Positions 9,029-18,526 of a stretch of 64,000 nt of DNA are shown one piece after another (position 1 is the first letter of the stretch; every line of letters begins with the position of its first letter). Origin of the DNA: Limnohabitans sp. 2KL-27 (GTDB taxonomy: Bacteria; Pseudomonadota; Gammaproteobacteria; Burkholderiales; Burkholderiaceae_C). The position numbers and the translations under genes are program-made. The stretch spans positions 186,853-250,852 of the forward strand of contig NZ_CXOP01000002.1 in the NCBI RefSeq assembly GCF_001269345.1, read 5' to 3'. A model generated the notes under the pieces. The model was not told where the DNA came from. It saw only the letters and a list, made by a program, of their open reading frames with translations, and searched no databases.

Positions 9029-9979
9029 TCAGACCACCGCGCCAGAGTTCTCGTCGTTCGGGTCGTTGTCTTTTTTGATCGGCTTGATCAGGTCTTCGCG
9101 CTGCAATCCCAGCCACATGGCAATGGCGGCGGCCACAAACACCGAGGAATAAATGCCAAAGCAAATGCCAATCGTCAGCGCCATGGCAAAGTAGTGCAGG
9201 GTTTCGCCACCGAACAACAACATCGACAACACCATGATCTGGGTCGATCCGTGGGTGATGATGGTGCGGCTGATGGTCGAGGTGATCGCGTTGTCGATGA
9301 TCTCCACCGTGTTCATCTTGCGGTAGCGGCGGAAGTTCTCGCGGATCCGGTCAAAAATCACCACCGACTCGTTGACCGAGTAGCCCAGCACCGCCAACAC
9401 AGCCGCCAACACCGCCAATGAAAATTCCCACTGGAAGAAGGCAAAAAAGCCCAGGATGATGATCACGTCGTGCAAGTTGGCGATGATGGCCGAGACGGCA
9501 AACTTCCACTCAAAGCGGATCGCCAAATAAATCATGATGCCGACCACCACGAAGGCCAAGGCTTTGAGACCGTCTTCGGCCAGCTCGTCACCCACTTGCG
9601 GGCCCACAAACTCGGTGCGGCGCAGGGTCACATCGGGGTCGTTGGCCTTCAGCGCTGTCAACACCTTTTCGCTTTGCTGGGCCGAGCTCACGCCTTTTTG
9701 CGCGGGCAGTCGGATCATCACGTCACGCGCCGAGCCAAAGTTTTGCACCTGCACTTCGGAAAAGCCCAATGTGGCCACCGTGCCGCGCACCTTTTGCAGG
9801 TCGGCAGGCTGGCTGTAGCTCACCTCCATCAAGGTGCCGCCCGTGAACTCCACCGACAGGTGCAGGCCACGGCTGAACAAGAAAAAGACCGCCAAGGCAA
9901 ACGTCACGAACGAGATCACGTTGAAGACCAACGCGTTCTTCATGAACGGGATGTCTTTTTTGATTTTGAACAATTCCAT
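9029..9979 (-). CDS. secF: Protein translocase subunit SecF
   Basis: Inner-membrane RND-type partner of SecD that uses the proton gradient to aid late steps of Sec export. The 316 residues show an N-terminal membrane helix, a short periplasmic domain opening with VEFTGGTLMEVSY, and five C-terminal helices including YSVNESVVIFDRIREN and the TSISRTI-like stretch, all typical of SecF. It lies 12 bp after secD in the order yajC-secD-secF. Confidence 0.97.
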   Translation of the reverse strand: MELFKIKKDIPFMKNALVFNVISFVTFALAVFFLFSRGLHLSVEFTGGTLMEVSYSQPADLQKVRGTVATLGFSEVQVQNFGSARDVMIRLPAQKGVSSAQQSEKVLTALKANDPDVTLRRTEFVGPQVGDELAEDGLKALAFVVVGIMIYLAIRFEWKFAVSAIIANLHDVIIILGFFAFFQWEFSLAVLAAVLAVLGYSVNESVVIFDRIRENFRRYRKMNTVEIIDNAITSTISRTIITHGSTQIMVLSMLLFGGETLHYFAMALTIGICFGIYSSVFVAAAIAMWLGLQREDLIKPIKKDNDPNDENSGAVV

Positions 9980-9991
9980 GGTCTTTTCCCC

Positions 9992-11872
9992 TTAGTCGGC
10001 TTTCACCGCAGTGCCAGCCTCGGGCCGCCAGACGGTGCCGATCGATACCGATTTGAGTTTCTTCTTGCCACCGTACCAAAGGTTGACCAAGCCACGCGAG
10101 AAGAACACCGCCGAGAACATGCTGGTCAAAATACCGATGCAGTGCACCACCGCAAAACCACGCACCGGGCCGGAGCCAAAAGCCAGCAAGGCCACGCCCG
10201 CGATCAAGGTGGTGATGTTGGAGTCAAAAATCGTGGCCCAGGCGCGGTCGTAACCGGCGTGGATGGCCGCCTGCGGACTCACCCCGTTGCGCAACTCTTC
10301 ACGCACGCGCTCGTTGATCAGCACGTTCGAGTCGATCGCCATGCCCAAAGCCAGCGCCATCGCGGCCATACCCGGCAAGGTCAAGGTCGCTTGCAGCATC
10401 GACAAAATGGCCACCAAGAACAACAGGTTCACACCCAGCGCAATGCCCGAGAACAAACCGAACACGGCGTAATAGATGACCATGAAGGCCACGATCACCA
10501 GGAAACCCCAGGTCACGCTGTTGAAGCCCTTGGCGATGTTTTCGGCCCCCAGGCTCGGGCCAATCGTGCGCTCTTCGATGATCTCCATCGGCGCGGCCAG
10601 CGAGCCGGCGCGCAGCAGCAAGGCAGTGTCGTTGGCTTCGGCCGTGGTCATGCGGCCCGAAATCTGCACCCGACCGCCACCGATCTCGGCACGGATCACA
10701 GGGGCCGTGACCACTTCGCCCTTGCCTTTTTCGAACAAGATGATGGCCATGCGCTTGCCCACGTTGTCGCGCGTCACGTCCTTGAAGATGCGGGCGCCTT
10801 TGGCGTCCAGCGTCAGATTGACCACGGGTTCCTGCGTCTGGCCGTCAAAGCCAGGCTGGGCATCGGTCAGGTTGTCGCCTGTCAAAACCACTTGTTTCTT
10901 GACGATCAGGGGGCGGCCGTCGCGCTCCAAGTAACGCTCTGCACCAAAGGGCACAATGCCGCCGGCTTGCTCGGCTGCACGCGCTTCGGTGCTCTCGTCG
11001 ACCATGCGCACTTCCAGGGTGGCCGTGCGGCCCAGAATGTCTTTGGCCTTGGCCGTGTCCTGCACGCCGGGCAGCTGCACCACGATGCGGTCCAGACCCT
11101 GCTGCTGGATCACCGGCTCGGCCACGCCCAGCTCGTTGATCCGGTTGTGCAGCGTGGTGATGTTTTGCTTCAAAGCCTGCTCTTGTACCCGGCGGGCCGC
11201 TTCGGGCTTGATGCTGGCCGTCAGGCGGAATTCGCTGCCATCGGCCGCTTCTTGAGTTTGCAAATCGGCAAACTGCTCAGACAAGACACGCTTGGCCGCT
11301 TGCAGTTGCTGCGCATCGCGCAAGCGGATTTCAATGCTTTGGCCATTGCGGCTGATGCCGCCATGGCGCACGTCTTTTTCGCGCAGCAAGCTGCGCATGT
11401 CGCCCGTGATGGATTCGACTTTTTGGGTCAATGCCGCTTGCATGTCCACCTGCAGCATGAAGTGCACGCCGCCGCGCAAGTCCAGACCCAGGTACATGGG
11501 CGAGGCGTGCAGGGCCGTCAACCAAGCAGGAGAACGGGACACCAGGTTCAAGGCCACCACGAACTGCGGGTCAGCCGCGTCGACAATCAGCGCTTTTTGA
11601 ATGGCGTCCTTGGCCTTCAGCTGCTCGTCAGTGCTCTGGAAACGTGACCGGATCGAAGTCCCTTCCAACGCCACGGTTTGGGGCGTGATGGCAGCGGCCT
11701 TGAGCGCGTCTTCGACCTTTTGCAAGGTCGAGGTGTCTACCTTGATGGTGGCCTTGGCCGAAGACACCTGCACAGCAGGCGCTTCGCCGTAAAAGTTGGG
11801 CAGGGTGTAGACCACACCCAGCAACATGGCGATCACGATGATCGCGTATTTCCAGACCGGGTAACGGTTCAT
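9992..11872 (-). CDS. secD: Protein translocase subunit SecD
   Basis: Large RND-type subunit of the SecDF complex, 626 residues. The first membrane helix is at residues 4-23, and LGLDLRGGVHFMLQVD is the family signature opening the large periplasmic domain. Five C-terminal helices contain GMAIDSNVLINERVREELRNG. I begin at MNRYPVWKY: seven further codons upstream are open but fall outside the family N-terminus. It sits between yajC and secF as in most proteobacteria, but queA and tgt, which often precede yajC, are absent here. Confidence 0.97.
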   Translation of the reverse strand: MNRYPVWKYAIIVIAMLLGVVYTLPNFYGEAPAVQVSSAKATIKVDTSTLQKVEDALKAAAITPQTVALEGTSIRSRFQSTDEQLKAKDAIQKALIVDAADPQFVVALNLVSRSPAWLTALHASPMYLGLDLRGGVHFMLQVDMQAALTQKVESITGDMRSLLREKDVRHGGISRNGQSIEIRLRDAQQLQAAKRVLSEQFADLQTQEAADGSEFRLTASIKPEAARRVQEQALKQNITTLHNRINELGVAEPVIQQQGLDRIVVQLPGVQDTAKAKDILGRTATLEVRMVDESTEARAAEQAGGIVPFGAERYLERDGRPLIVKKQVVLTGDNLTDAQPGFDGQTQEPVVNLTLDAKGARIFKDVTRDNVGKRMAIILFEKGKGEVVTAPVIRAEIGGGRVQISGRMTTAEANDTALLLRAGSLAAPMEIIEERTIGPSLGAENIAKGFNSVTWGFLVIVAFMVIYYAVFGLFSGIALGVNLLFLVAILSMLQATLTLPGMAAMALALGMAIDSNVLINERVREELRNGVSPQAAIHAGYDRAWATIFDSNITTLIAGVALLAFGSGPVRGFAVVHCIGILTSMFSAVFFSRGLVNLWYGGKKKLKSVSIGTVWRPEAGTAVKAD

Positions 11873-11942
11873 AGTGACTCGCGTGCAGGACAAAAAAACG
11901 GGGCTGGCCCATGCCGGGCCCCATGAAAAAAGCGCGTGTGAA

Positions 11943-12275
11943 TTACTTCAGGGTGCCTTTGGGCAAGACTTGCACCACGGCGCTGCGCTGCAATTGCACT
12001 TCCACGCCGGTGGCCAGTTCCACACCAATGTAGGCGTCACCGATCTTGCTGACTTTGCCCAGCAAACCACCGGCCGTCACGACTTCGTCGCCCTTGGCCA
12101 GCGCATCGATCATGGCGCGGTGCTCTTTTTGCTTCTTCATCTGGGGACGGATCATGACGAAATACAGGACCACAAACATCAGCAGCAATGGCAGCATGCT
12201 CATCAAGGTGGACTGCATGTCGCCTCCGGCGGCAGCGGCAGGAGCAGTTTGGGCAAAAGCGGAAGAAATGAACAT
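11943..12275 (-). CDS. yajC: Preprotein translocase subunit YajC
   Basis: Small single-span membrane protein (110 residues) associated with SecDF. The segment after an Ala-rich start (SSAFAQTAPAAAAGG) leads into the LLLMFVVLYFVMIRPQMKKQKEH helix-plus-charged signature, followed by the GDEVVTAGGLLGKV family motif. It is the first gene of the yajC-secD-secF operon. Confidence 0.95.
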   Translation of the reverse strand: MFISSAFAQTAPAAAAGGDMQSTLMSMLPLLLMFVVLYFVMIRPQMKKQKEHRAMIDALAKGDEVVTAGGLLGKVSKIGDAYIGVELATGVEVQLQRSAVVQVLPKGTLK

Positions 12276-12472
12276 GGGAACTCCAGAAAAAAGCTAATTC
12301 GGGATTTATCGGAGCCCATCGGGTGGCCCGCGAACGAAGCCGCCATTGTATGCGGCGCTATCATGCCCACTGAAAGCCTTTTTTCCCCAACGGTCAGTGT
12401 CAAAAACCGGCCTCACAGCACCGGTACAAACCCTGAGCCGCAAGGCCACCCACCCACCCTCGAGGAGCGCCC

Positions 12473-13117
12473 ATGCCAGCTGACAGCCAACATGACCACG
12501 ACCACCATGAGCACAGCAGCCTGGGCGAGATGGAACTGCGGGTGCGGGCCCTGGAAACCTTGCTGACGCAAAAAGGCTACCTCGACCCCGCCGCCGTGGA
12601 CCGCATCATCGAGACCTACGAAGTCCATGTCGGGCCGCACAACGGCGCCAAAGTGGTGGCCCGCGCCTGGGCCGACCCGGCTTTCCGGGACTGGCTGCTG
12701 CAAGACGCCACCGCCGCCATCGCCTCGATGGACTACTCGGGCCGCCAGGGTGAACACATGGTGGCCGTGCCCAACACGGCGGACACACACAACATGGTGG
12801 TCTGCACCCTGTGCAGCTGCTACCCCTGGCCCGTGTTGGGCCTGCCCCCGGTTTGGTACAAGAGCGCGGCTTACCGCTCTCGCGCCGTGATCGAGCCGCG
12901 AGCTGTGCTGGCCGATTTCGGCGTCTCGTTGCCGCCGGGCCAAAACATCCGCGTCTGGGACTCCACCGCCGAAGTGCGCTACTTGGTGCTGCCCGAGCGC
13001 CCTGCGGGCACCGAAGGCTGGACCGAAGAACAGCTGGCCACACTGGTCACCCGCGACGCCATGATCGGCACGGGCTTGCCCCTGAACCCCCAAGAGCGCC
13101 CAGAGGTGACCGCATGA
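12473..13117 (+). CDS. nthA: Nitrile hydratase alpha subunit, cobalt type
   Basis: Catalytic metal-binding subunit of nitrile hydratase, which hydrates nitriles to amides. The 214-residue protein carries the claw motif [17 protein letters not shown]. Thr between the first two Cys is the hallmark of the cobalt (non-corrin) class, whereas iron enzymes have Ser there. The two Cys flanking the central Ser are those normally oxidised to sulfenic and sulfinic acid. A His/Asp-rich N-terminus (about residues 5-14) may bind metal. It overlaps the beta subunit gene by ATGA. No amidase gene follows in this window. Confidence 0.95.
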   Translation: MPADSQHDHDHHEHSSLGEMELRVRALETLLTQKGYLDPAAVDRIIETYEVHVGPHNGAKVVARAWADPAFRDWLLQDATAAIASMDYSGRQGEHMVAVPNTADTHNMVVCTLCSCYPWPVLGLPPVWYKSAAYRSRAVIEPRAVLADFGVSLPPGQNIRVWDSTAEVRYLVLPERPAGTEGWTEEQLATLVTRDAMIGTGLPLNPQERPEVTA

Positions 13118-13803
13118 ACGGCGTGCACGACATGGGCGGCCTGCAAGGCTACGGCCCGGTTCGCATTGAAGCCAACGAGCCTTTGTTTCATGGCGAATGG
13201 GAGCGTCGCGCCTTGGGCGTGACCGTGGCCATGGGCGCCAGCGGCCTGTGGAACATCGACTTGGCTCGCTCGGCCCGCGAATCTTTGCCCCCGCTGGACT
13301 ATGTGCGAGGCCCTTACTACGCCATCTGGACCCAAGCGCTGCAAAACCTGCTGATCGAGCGCGGCCTCATCACCGCCGAGGAGCTGGCACAGGGCCACCC
13401 CATCACGCCACCGGTAGCAGGCGTGCGTGTGCTGAAAGCGGTCGAAGTGGACGCGGCCTTGGCCAAAGGCAGTCCGGCCGACCGGCCCAGCACGCAAGCG
13501 CCGCGCTTTGCTGTGGGGCAACGCGTGCGGGCCCTGAACCTGAACCCCCAAGGCCACACCCGGCTGCCCCGTTACGTGCGCGGCCATGTGGGCACCGTGG
13601 TGTTGCACCACGGCAGCCATGTGCTGCCCGATCGGCATGTGGACCACATGCTGCCGCCCTTTAACGGCGCGGCCGAGCACCTGTACACCGTCGTCTTTGA
13701 CGGCACCGAGCTGTGGGGCCCGCAAGCCGAAGCCGGGCACCAGGTGAGCGTGGACGCCTGGGAGTCTTATTTAGAGGCTGCACTGGAAACTGTACCCGCA
13801 TGA
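13114..13803 (+). CDS. nthB: Nitrile hydratase beta subunit
   Basis: Structural partner of NthA, 229 residues. It starts with the conserved [16 protein letters not shown] motif. The C-terminal SH3-like half holds [27 protein letters not shown] and [10 protein letters not shown]. The start overlaps the alpha stop and the stop overlaps the accessory gene start, both as ATGA, which indicates translational coupling and fixed stoichiometry. An open frame extends upstream inside nthA, but MNGVHDMGG is clearly the N-terminus. Confidence 0.96.
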   Translation: MNGVHDMGGLQGYGPVRIEANEPLFHGEWERRALGVTVAMGASGLWNIDLARSARESLPPLDYVRGPYYAIWTQALQNLLIERGLITAEELAQGHPITPPVAGVRVLKAVEVDAALAKGSPADRPSTQAPRFAVGQRVRALNLNPQGHTRLPRYVRGHVGTVVLHHGSHVLPDRHVDHMLPPFNGAAEHLYTVVFDGTELWGPQAEAGHQVSVDAWESYLEAALETVPA

Positions 13804-14192
13804 CCCCCAGCCTGAACGACCTGGCCCAAGCCTGTGGCGACGGCTTTCCCATGCCCCCCACAGCCAACAACGGTGCTGTTTTTGAAGAACCCTGGCAGGC
13901 CCACGCCTTTGCCATGACCTTGCAGCTGCACGAAAAAGGCGTGTTCACATGGCCGCAGTGGGCCGCTGCGTTGACCCGAGAAATCCGCGCGGGCCAAACG
14001 CGGGGGGAAGCCGACGACGGCAGCTTGTACTACACCCACTGGCTCAATGCCCTGGAGCAGCTGGTGATCGAGCGCCAACTGGGCACACCCGAACAAATCC
14101 ACGATCTGGAACACGCCTGGGCCGCTGCCGCCGAGCGCACGCCGCATGGCCAGCCGATCGTGCTGGACGCGACCGAAAGAGGTTCCGTTTGA
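13800..14192 (+). CDS. Nitrile hydratase accessory (activator) protein
   Basis: A 130-residue protein resembling the N-terminal half of the NHase beta subunit. FEEPWQAHAFAMTLQLHEKGVF, followed by SLYYTHWLNALEQLVIE, is the typical pattern of the NHase accessory family. These proteins act as cobalt-loading and subunit-exchange chaperones for the cobalt-type enzyme. It is the third gene of the coupled nthA-nthB-accessory unit. The TGA overlaps the TTG start of the next gene. Confidence 0.88.
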   Translation: MTPSLNDLAQACGDGFPMPPTANNGAVFEEPWQAHAFAMTLQLHEKGVFTWPQWAAALTREIRAGQTRGEADDGSLYYTHWLNALEQLVIERQLGTPEQIHDLEHAWAAAAERTPHGQPIVLDATERGSV

Positions 14193-15052
14193 ACCTGCGT
14201 TTGTGGGCCATGCTGGCCTTGATGGGCAGTCTGGTGTCACTGGCGGTGGGCACCTCGTTTGCCAAAAGTCTGTTTCCTGCCTTGGGGGCCGAGGGCACCA
14301 CGGCTTACCGACTGGTGTTTGCAACGCTGATGTTGATGGCCGTGTTCAGGCCCTGGCGCAGAAAGTGGGTCTGGGGCGATGCGCTGCCGCTGGGCCTGTA
14401 TGGCGTCACGCTGGGCGTGATGAACCTGCTGTTTTACAGCGCCATCAAGACCATTCCTTTTGGTGTGGCGATCGCCATCGAATTCACCGGGCCGTTGGCG
14501 GTGGCGGTCTGGACCTCCAAAAAAGCGAGCGACTGGCTGTGGGTGACGCTGGCGGTGGTGGGCCTGGCTTTGCTGCTGCCTCTGCCGGGGAGCGATGCCG
14601 TCACAGCGCTGGACCCAATGGGCATGTTTTTCGCCTTCACCGCCGGCATTTGCTGGGCGCTTTACATCGTGTTCGGCCAGCGCGTGGCCCTGCGTTACGG
14701 CGGCATGGCCACGCCCATGGGCATGCTTGCTGCCGCTTTGGTGGTGGCCCCGATCGGCGTGGCGCATGCCGGCAGCGCTTTGCTCAACCCGCAGTGGCTG
14801 CTGGCCGGGCTGGCCGTTGCACTGCTGTCCAGCGCCATCCCTTATGCGCTGGAGATGTTCGCGCTGAACCACCTGCCCAAAAACACCTTCAGCATCCTGC
14901 TCAGCCTGGAGCCCGCCGTGGGAACGCTGGCCGGGTGGCTGGTGTTGTCAGAGCGCCTGACCTTGCTGCAAGGTCTGGCGATCGCGATGGTGATGGCCGC
15001 ATCCATGGGCACGGCTTGGTCTGCAGGCCGTGCTGCGGCCAACAGGCGCTAA
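14189..15052 (+). CDS. DMT/EamA family exporter (RhtA-like)
   Basis: Integral membrane protein of 287 residues with two EamA repeats (about ten hydrophobic segments), most like the RhtA threonine/homoserine exporter group (FALNHLPKNTFSILLSLEPAVGTLAGW is the typical segment). I chose the TTG at 14189 because AAAGAGG lies seven bases upstream and it overlaps the preceding stop. An ATG at 14210 is the alternative. Its position as last gene of the nitrile hydratase operon suggests export of a related amide or amino acid, but the substrate is unknown. Confidence 0.8.
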   Translation: MNLRLWAMLALMGSLVSLAVGTSFAKSLFPALGAEGTTAYRLVFATLMLMAVFRPWRRKWVWGDALPLGLYGVTLGVMNLLFYSAIKTIPFGVAIAIEFTGPLAVAVWTSKKASDWLWVTLAVVGLALLLPLPGSDAVTALDPMGMFFAFTAGICWALYIVFGQRVALRYGGMATPMGMLAAALVVAPIGVAHAGSALLNPQWLLAGLAVALLSSAIPYALEMFALNHLPKNTFSILLSLEPAVGTLAGWLVLSERLTLLQGLAIAMVMAASMGTAWSAGRAAANRR

Positions 15053-15080
15053 CAGGGGCTCGCTCCCACAGGGCTGGGGC

Positions 15081-16202
15081 TTATTGGGGCTTGGGTTCTC
15101 CGGCCTTGGCCTCTGGCTTGGCTTCAGACTTACCCTCTGACTTACCCTCTGACTTGGCCTCAGACTTGGCTTCGGCTTGGGGATCGCTTTTGAGTTTTTC
15201 GAGCTGCTTGAGCAACCAGCTGCGCTTTTCGAGGCGCTCTTGTTCCAGACGATCGAGTTCCTGCAGGCGTCTGGCGCGGTCGGCCTCGGCCTTTTCCTTG
15301 CGCTCGCGGGCTTGCGCAACTTTGGCTTCTTGCGCCAACTGCTCCTCGCGCAAACGGGCCTCTTCTTGGGCTTTGACTTTGGCTTCTTCATCAGCCAGCA
15401 GCCGCGCCTGACGGACTTGCTCCTGCTTTTGGCGTGCCGCTTTGGCCCCAGCGGTTTCCCGCACACCAGTGCCCCAGGGCTGGCCGTCGAGCAGGCGCCG
15501 GATCGCGACCTCTGCAGAGATGGGCACGGCCTTGCCCTTGTCCATGGCACTGAAAAAGCCCTCACAACGGGTCTTCAAGCCACCGGGCAAGGTGCAGGCA
15601 AAACTTTGCGGATTTTGTTCACCCCAGGCTTTTTTCTGCGCCACGAATTCATCGCACCGGTTCAGCGCGCGCTGGATTTTCGAGTCTTCGGGGCTGCTTT
15701 CCTGGGCCATCGTGTCAAACCACTCATAACGCACCCGGTCCAGCTGCAAGGCCGTGCGCACGCATTGCGCCTTGGCCGGGTCCATGGCCGACAAAGCAGT
15801 GCGCCACGACGCCTTGAGCGCCGCATTGTCTTCCACCACCCTGAATTGGGTGCGGCCCTGCGTGGGGCAAGCATTGACCGCCTCGCCATGGGCGCGCTTG
15901 AATTTGCCACGCCAGCTGACCAAGACCGACTCGACAACTTCTGGCGTGATCTCGATGCGGGCCTCAAAGTCAGGGGCACGGACCTCCCGCTCCAGGGTCG
16001 CTTGGCCTTGGATCGAGATTTCGAGGTTGCACACTTGTTCGGCGTTTTGCACCCGTGCAGCCACCACCACCGTGTTGGGCTGCTCGGCCAACAGCTGGTA
16101 TTGCCCGGCCTGAACAGGGGCGCTCAAAACCAGCCACCCCAACAGAAGGGCCAACAGATTTAACGCCTGCATGGCGGGTGCATGGATTGAATTGGAGTGC
16201 AT
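15081..16202 (-). CDS. Exported protein with charged coiled-coil tail, unknown function
   Basis: I do not recognise a specific family. A signal peptide is visible (ALNLLALLLGWLVLSAPVQA), followed by an all-beta-looking domain of about 110 residues and then a long Glu/Lys/Arg/Ala coiled coil (roughly residues 245-340). The last 25 residues are a degenerate Ala-Lys-Ser-Glu repeat (AKSEGKSEGKSEAKPEAK) encoded by near-identical 12-base units around 15120-15180. Starts are possible at 16202 and 16172; both keep the signal peptide. The tail may reach cell wall or outer membrane partners, but this is speculative. Confidence 0.7.
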   Translation of the reverse strand: MHSNSIHAPAMQALNLLALLLGWLVLSAPVQAGQYQLLAEQPNTVVVAARVQNAEQVCNLEISIQGQATLEREVRAPDFEARIEITPEVVESVLVSWRGKFKRAHGEAVNACPTQGRTQFRVVEDNAALKASWRTALSAMDPAKAQCVRTALQLDRVRYEWFDTMAQESSPEDSKIQRALNRCDEFVAQKKAWGEQNPQSFACTLPGGLKTRCEGFFSAMDKGKAVPISAEVAIRRLLDGQPWGTGVRETAGAKAARQKQEQVRQARLLADEEAKVKAQEEARLREEQLAQEAKVAQARERKEKAEADRARRLQELDRLEQERLEKRSWLLKQLEKLKSDPQAEAKSEAKSEGKSEGKSEAKPEAKAGEPKPQ

Positions 16203-16245
16203 GACAGAGAAGTATCGGCTCGAACCACCGAAACTTGATAGCCCG

Positions 16246-17034
16246 TCACCGCCCCAAAAAAACTGGCTTGCGCCGTTCGGCAAAGGCGGCGCGACCTTCG
16301 GCAAAGTCTGCGCTGCGGCTGGTCATGTGCTCACGCTCGCGCAAACGGGCCACATCGGCCTGCCCGGTTTCAATCTCGCGCAGCGACTTTTTGGTCTCTT
16401 GCACCGCCAGTGGCGCCAAAGCCAGAATGTCTTGGACCAGCGCCAGCACCGTGGCGTCCCATTCCTCGGCCGTCACCATCGCCTCAAACAGGCCCATCGC
16501 CTCCAGCTGACTGGCCGTGAAAGGGCGTGCCGTCAAAAACGCACGCTTGGCTGCAGCCAAACCGAAGCGGCTCACATACCGCTGCAGCCCGCTCGGGTAG
16601 TAATGCAAACCCAGTGCCGTGGCAGGCATGCGCCACTCGATACCCTGCAGGCCAATGCGCAAATCACAGGCCAGCACCACATCGGTCGCACCGCCATACA
16701 CACTGCCGTTGAGCGCGCAAATCGTCACGGGACGCAGCGCGGCCAGGGCATCGGGGATTTCTTCAAAGAAAGTGGCGCCATGGCCGGGTTCGTCAAAGCC
16801 ACCGATGTCATAACCCGCGCAAAACACCGGCTTGGGTTGGCCCGCCGTGTTGGCCGTCAGCACCAGCGCCCGCACATCGGGATCACGGTTGACGGTTTCA
16901 AAATGGGCCAACAAGGCCTTGAGGTCGCCGTTTTCCAATCGATTGCGCTGGGCTGGGCGGTTCAAGGTGAGGGTGGCCACGCCGCCCTCGATCTGCAAAA
17001 CGGGGGCTGAAGCTTGCGCAAAGGGTGATGACAT
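16246..17034 (-). CDS. Enoyl-CoA hydratase/isomerase family protein
   Basis: Crotonase-fold enzyme, 262 residues, acting on acyl-CoA thioesters. The oxyanion-hole segments are visible: PVFCAGYDIGGFDE (first) and CALNGSVYGGATDVVLACDLRIG (second). The catalytic Glu position often found after the second segment falls in GIEWRMPATALGL. The exact reaction cannot be assigned. The start is at MSSPFAQ, since a further upstream Met (MFWISP) sits on the terminator that precedes the gene. It lies downstream of the phasin gene on the same strand but is separated by a terminator. Confidence 0.85.
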   Translation of the reverse strand: MSSPFAQASAPVLQIEGGVATLTLNRPAQRNRLENGDLKALLAHFETVNRDPDVRALVLTANTAGQPKPVFCAGYDIGGFDEPGHGATFFEEIPDALAALRPVTICALNGSVYGGATDVVLACDLRIGLQGIEWRMPATALGLHYYPSGLQRYVSRFGLAAAKRAFLTARPFTASQLEAMGLFEAMVTAEEWDATVLALVQDILALAPLAVQETKKSLREIETGQADVARLREREHMTSRSADFAEGRAAFAERRKPVFLGR

Positions 17035-17050
17035 GGGTGAAATCCAAAAC

Positions 17051-17074
17051 AAAAAGGGTGCCCAGAGGCACCCT
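17051..17074 (-). terminator. Intrinsic terminator of the phasin gene
   Basis: Read on the minus strand, a GGGTGCC / GGCACCC stem with a four-base loop is followed by TTTTT. It lies after the phasin stop and before the enoyl-CoA hydratase start. Confidence 0.85.
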
Positions 17075-17119
17075 GATTGTAGAAAGCCGGCTTGTGCAGC
17101 CCGCTCATGAAGTCAAGGA

Positions 17120-17677
17120 TTAAGCCTTGGCTTTGGCCTTGGACATGGCGGCCTTGACCGAAGCTTCGGCTTGGGCGGTTGCGGCTTTGATGTTCGACTC
17201 GGCGGTGTCAGCAGCTTGCTTGGCCACTTTTTTCAGGGTTTCAGCAGCAGTCTGGCTGGCTTCGTAAGCGGTTTTGAACACGGCCACAGCGGCGTCAGAG
17301 CCGGCAGGTGCGTTCTTCAGGCTGTTTTCGACCAAGCTTTTGACGGCTTTTTCGGATTCGGCCATTTTGCTTTCGACTGCTTTGGTGAACTCGGCGCCAG
17401 TGCTGTTGGCGATGTCAGCCAAGTGACGGCCATAAGACACCGACTTTTCGAAGGCGGGCTGCACCAAAGCGGCTTGCACGGCCATCAGGTCTTGCGGCGA
17501 CTTGGCACCCATCAGGGCTTGCATGTTGGAGAAAGTCTCGCCCACAGCGGCTTTGCCAGCAGCCATGTTCAGCTCAACCAGGCGCTCAAAACCGGCGAAA
17601 GCGGTTTGCGACAGGCCAGCGGCCACGTTCATGTTGGCTTGTTGGGTGGCGGTGAATTGTTCAGCGTTGAAGTTCAT
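17120..17677 (-). CDS. phaP: Phasin family protein
   Basis: Polyhydroxyalkanoate granule surface protein, 185 residues. The phasin_2 pattern is clear: MNFNAEQFTATQQANMNVAAGLSQTAFAGFERLVELNM, then amphipathic helices rich in Ala, and a C-terminal Lys/Ala tail (AAMSKAKAKA). I place the start at MNFNAEQ with an AAGGAAC-type site upstream. Leucine-zipper-like heptads in the middle suggest oligomerisation. It implies that the host stores PHB, although phaC/phaA/phaB are not in the window. Confidence 0.92.
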   Translation of the reverse strand: MNFNAEQFTATQQANMNVAAGLSQTAFAGFERLVELNMAAGKAAVGETFSNMQALMGAKSPQDLMAVQAALVQPAFEKSVSYGRHLADIANSTGAEFTKAVESKMAESEKAVKSLVENSLKNAPAGSDAAVAVFKTAYEASQTAAETLKKVAKQAADTAESNIKAATAQAEASVKAAMSKAKAKA

Positions 17678-17913
17678 GGTGTGTTCCTTGAAGGGTTTTT
17701 GTTGCAATGCAGCAATTTGAACAGCATGGAGCACCCAAGGCAAGGGGAAACCCGTACTTTAGAGTCCGCTCTCCAATTGGCCGGGTGAGAGAGAACACGC
17801 TGAACGCCTCGACCTGCCCCGGTGCCATGCACGGCGCAAGGCCTTTGCCCATTGCGCGAGTCCAACTCACTACACTTGGCGCAACGCCGATTCGGCCCCA
17901 ATCCCCGCGCTCT

Positions 17914-18513
17914 ATGGAATTTCTCAGTCTGCTGTTTTTATTGGCCACGGGCATCCACTGGCTCAACACCCAAAGTCAGCGCAAACGCACCGCCCTGCTG
18001 GCCGAGCAATTGCGGCCCTACCAAATCGAAAAGCACATGGAGCAGCTCACCGGGGCCTATATGCGGGCGCTGGGCGAGGGCGATGCCGAGCGCCAGCAAC
18101 AAGTCCTGCAGCTGCAAGAGGCTGCCGAACAACAACTGGCCAGCGAATTCCAAAGCCTGGCGCAGGGATTTGCCAAACTGCCTGCACCCCTGACCCGGGC
18201 TTTCAAAGTGTCTCTGCCCTACGTCGACCAGCTCTCGCCCAAAACCACCTTTGACATGCGCCGCATGCTCGAAGTGCACGCACAAGGCATCGAGCGGGCC
18301 GTGAACAACCTGCAAGGCCTCTCCCCCAAGGCACGGGCCTTTCGCATGATGGGCGAGATGTTTTTGATGCAGCACAGCTGCCACTGGTTTTGCCGCTCCA
18401 AAGCCATCGCTTCGGCCCGCATGGTGGCGCAGCACCAAACTCGCTATGAACAAGCGCTGGAGGCCGCGAGCGCAGAAACGCGACAGGCTTATTTCAGCGT
18501 GGTGCAGGGCTGA
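17914..18513 (+). CDS. Membrane-anchored cytoplasmic protein of unknown function
   Basis: 199 residues. The N-terminus MEFLSLLFLLATGIHWLNTQ looks like a single membrane anchor, followed by a soluble, mostly helical domain rich in Gln, Glu and Leu. I see no catalytic motif. The ATG at 17914 begins directly with the anchor, and the open frame upstream has no coding character. The gene is divergent from phaP and convergent with the AceE-like gene. No function is inferred. Confidence 0.65.
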   Translation: MEFLSLLFLLATGIHWLNTQSQRKRTALLAEQLRPYQIEKHMEQLTGAYMRALGEGDAERQQQVLQLQEAAEQQLASEFQSLAQGFAKLPAPLTRAFKVSLPYVDQLSPKTTFDMRRMLEVHAQGIERAVNNLQGLSPKARAFRMMGEMFLMQHSCHWFCRSKAIASARMVAQHQTRYEQALEAASAETRQAYFSVVQG

Positions 18514-18526
18514 AGCCCCGGCACCC

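Noticed and set aside
9470..11647. 725-codon open frame on the plus strand
   Set aside because: Antisense to secF-secD; low-complexity, His/Gln/Arg-rich translation.
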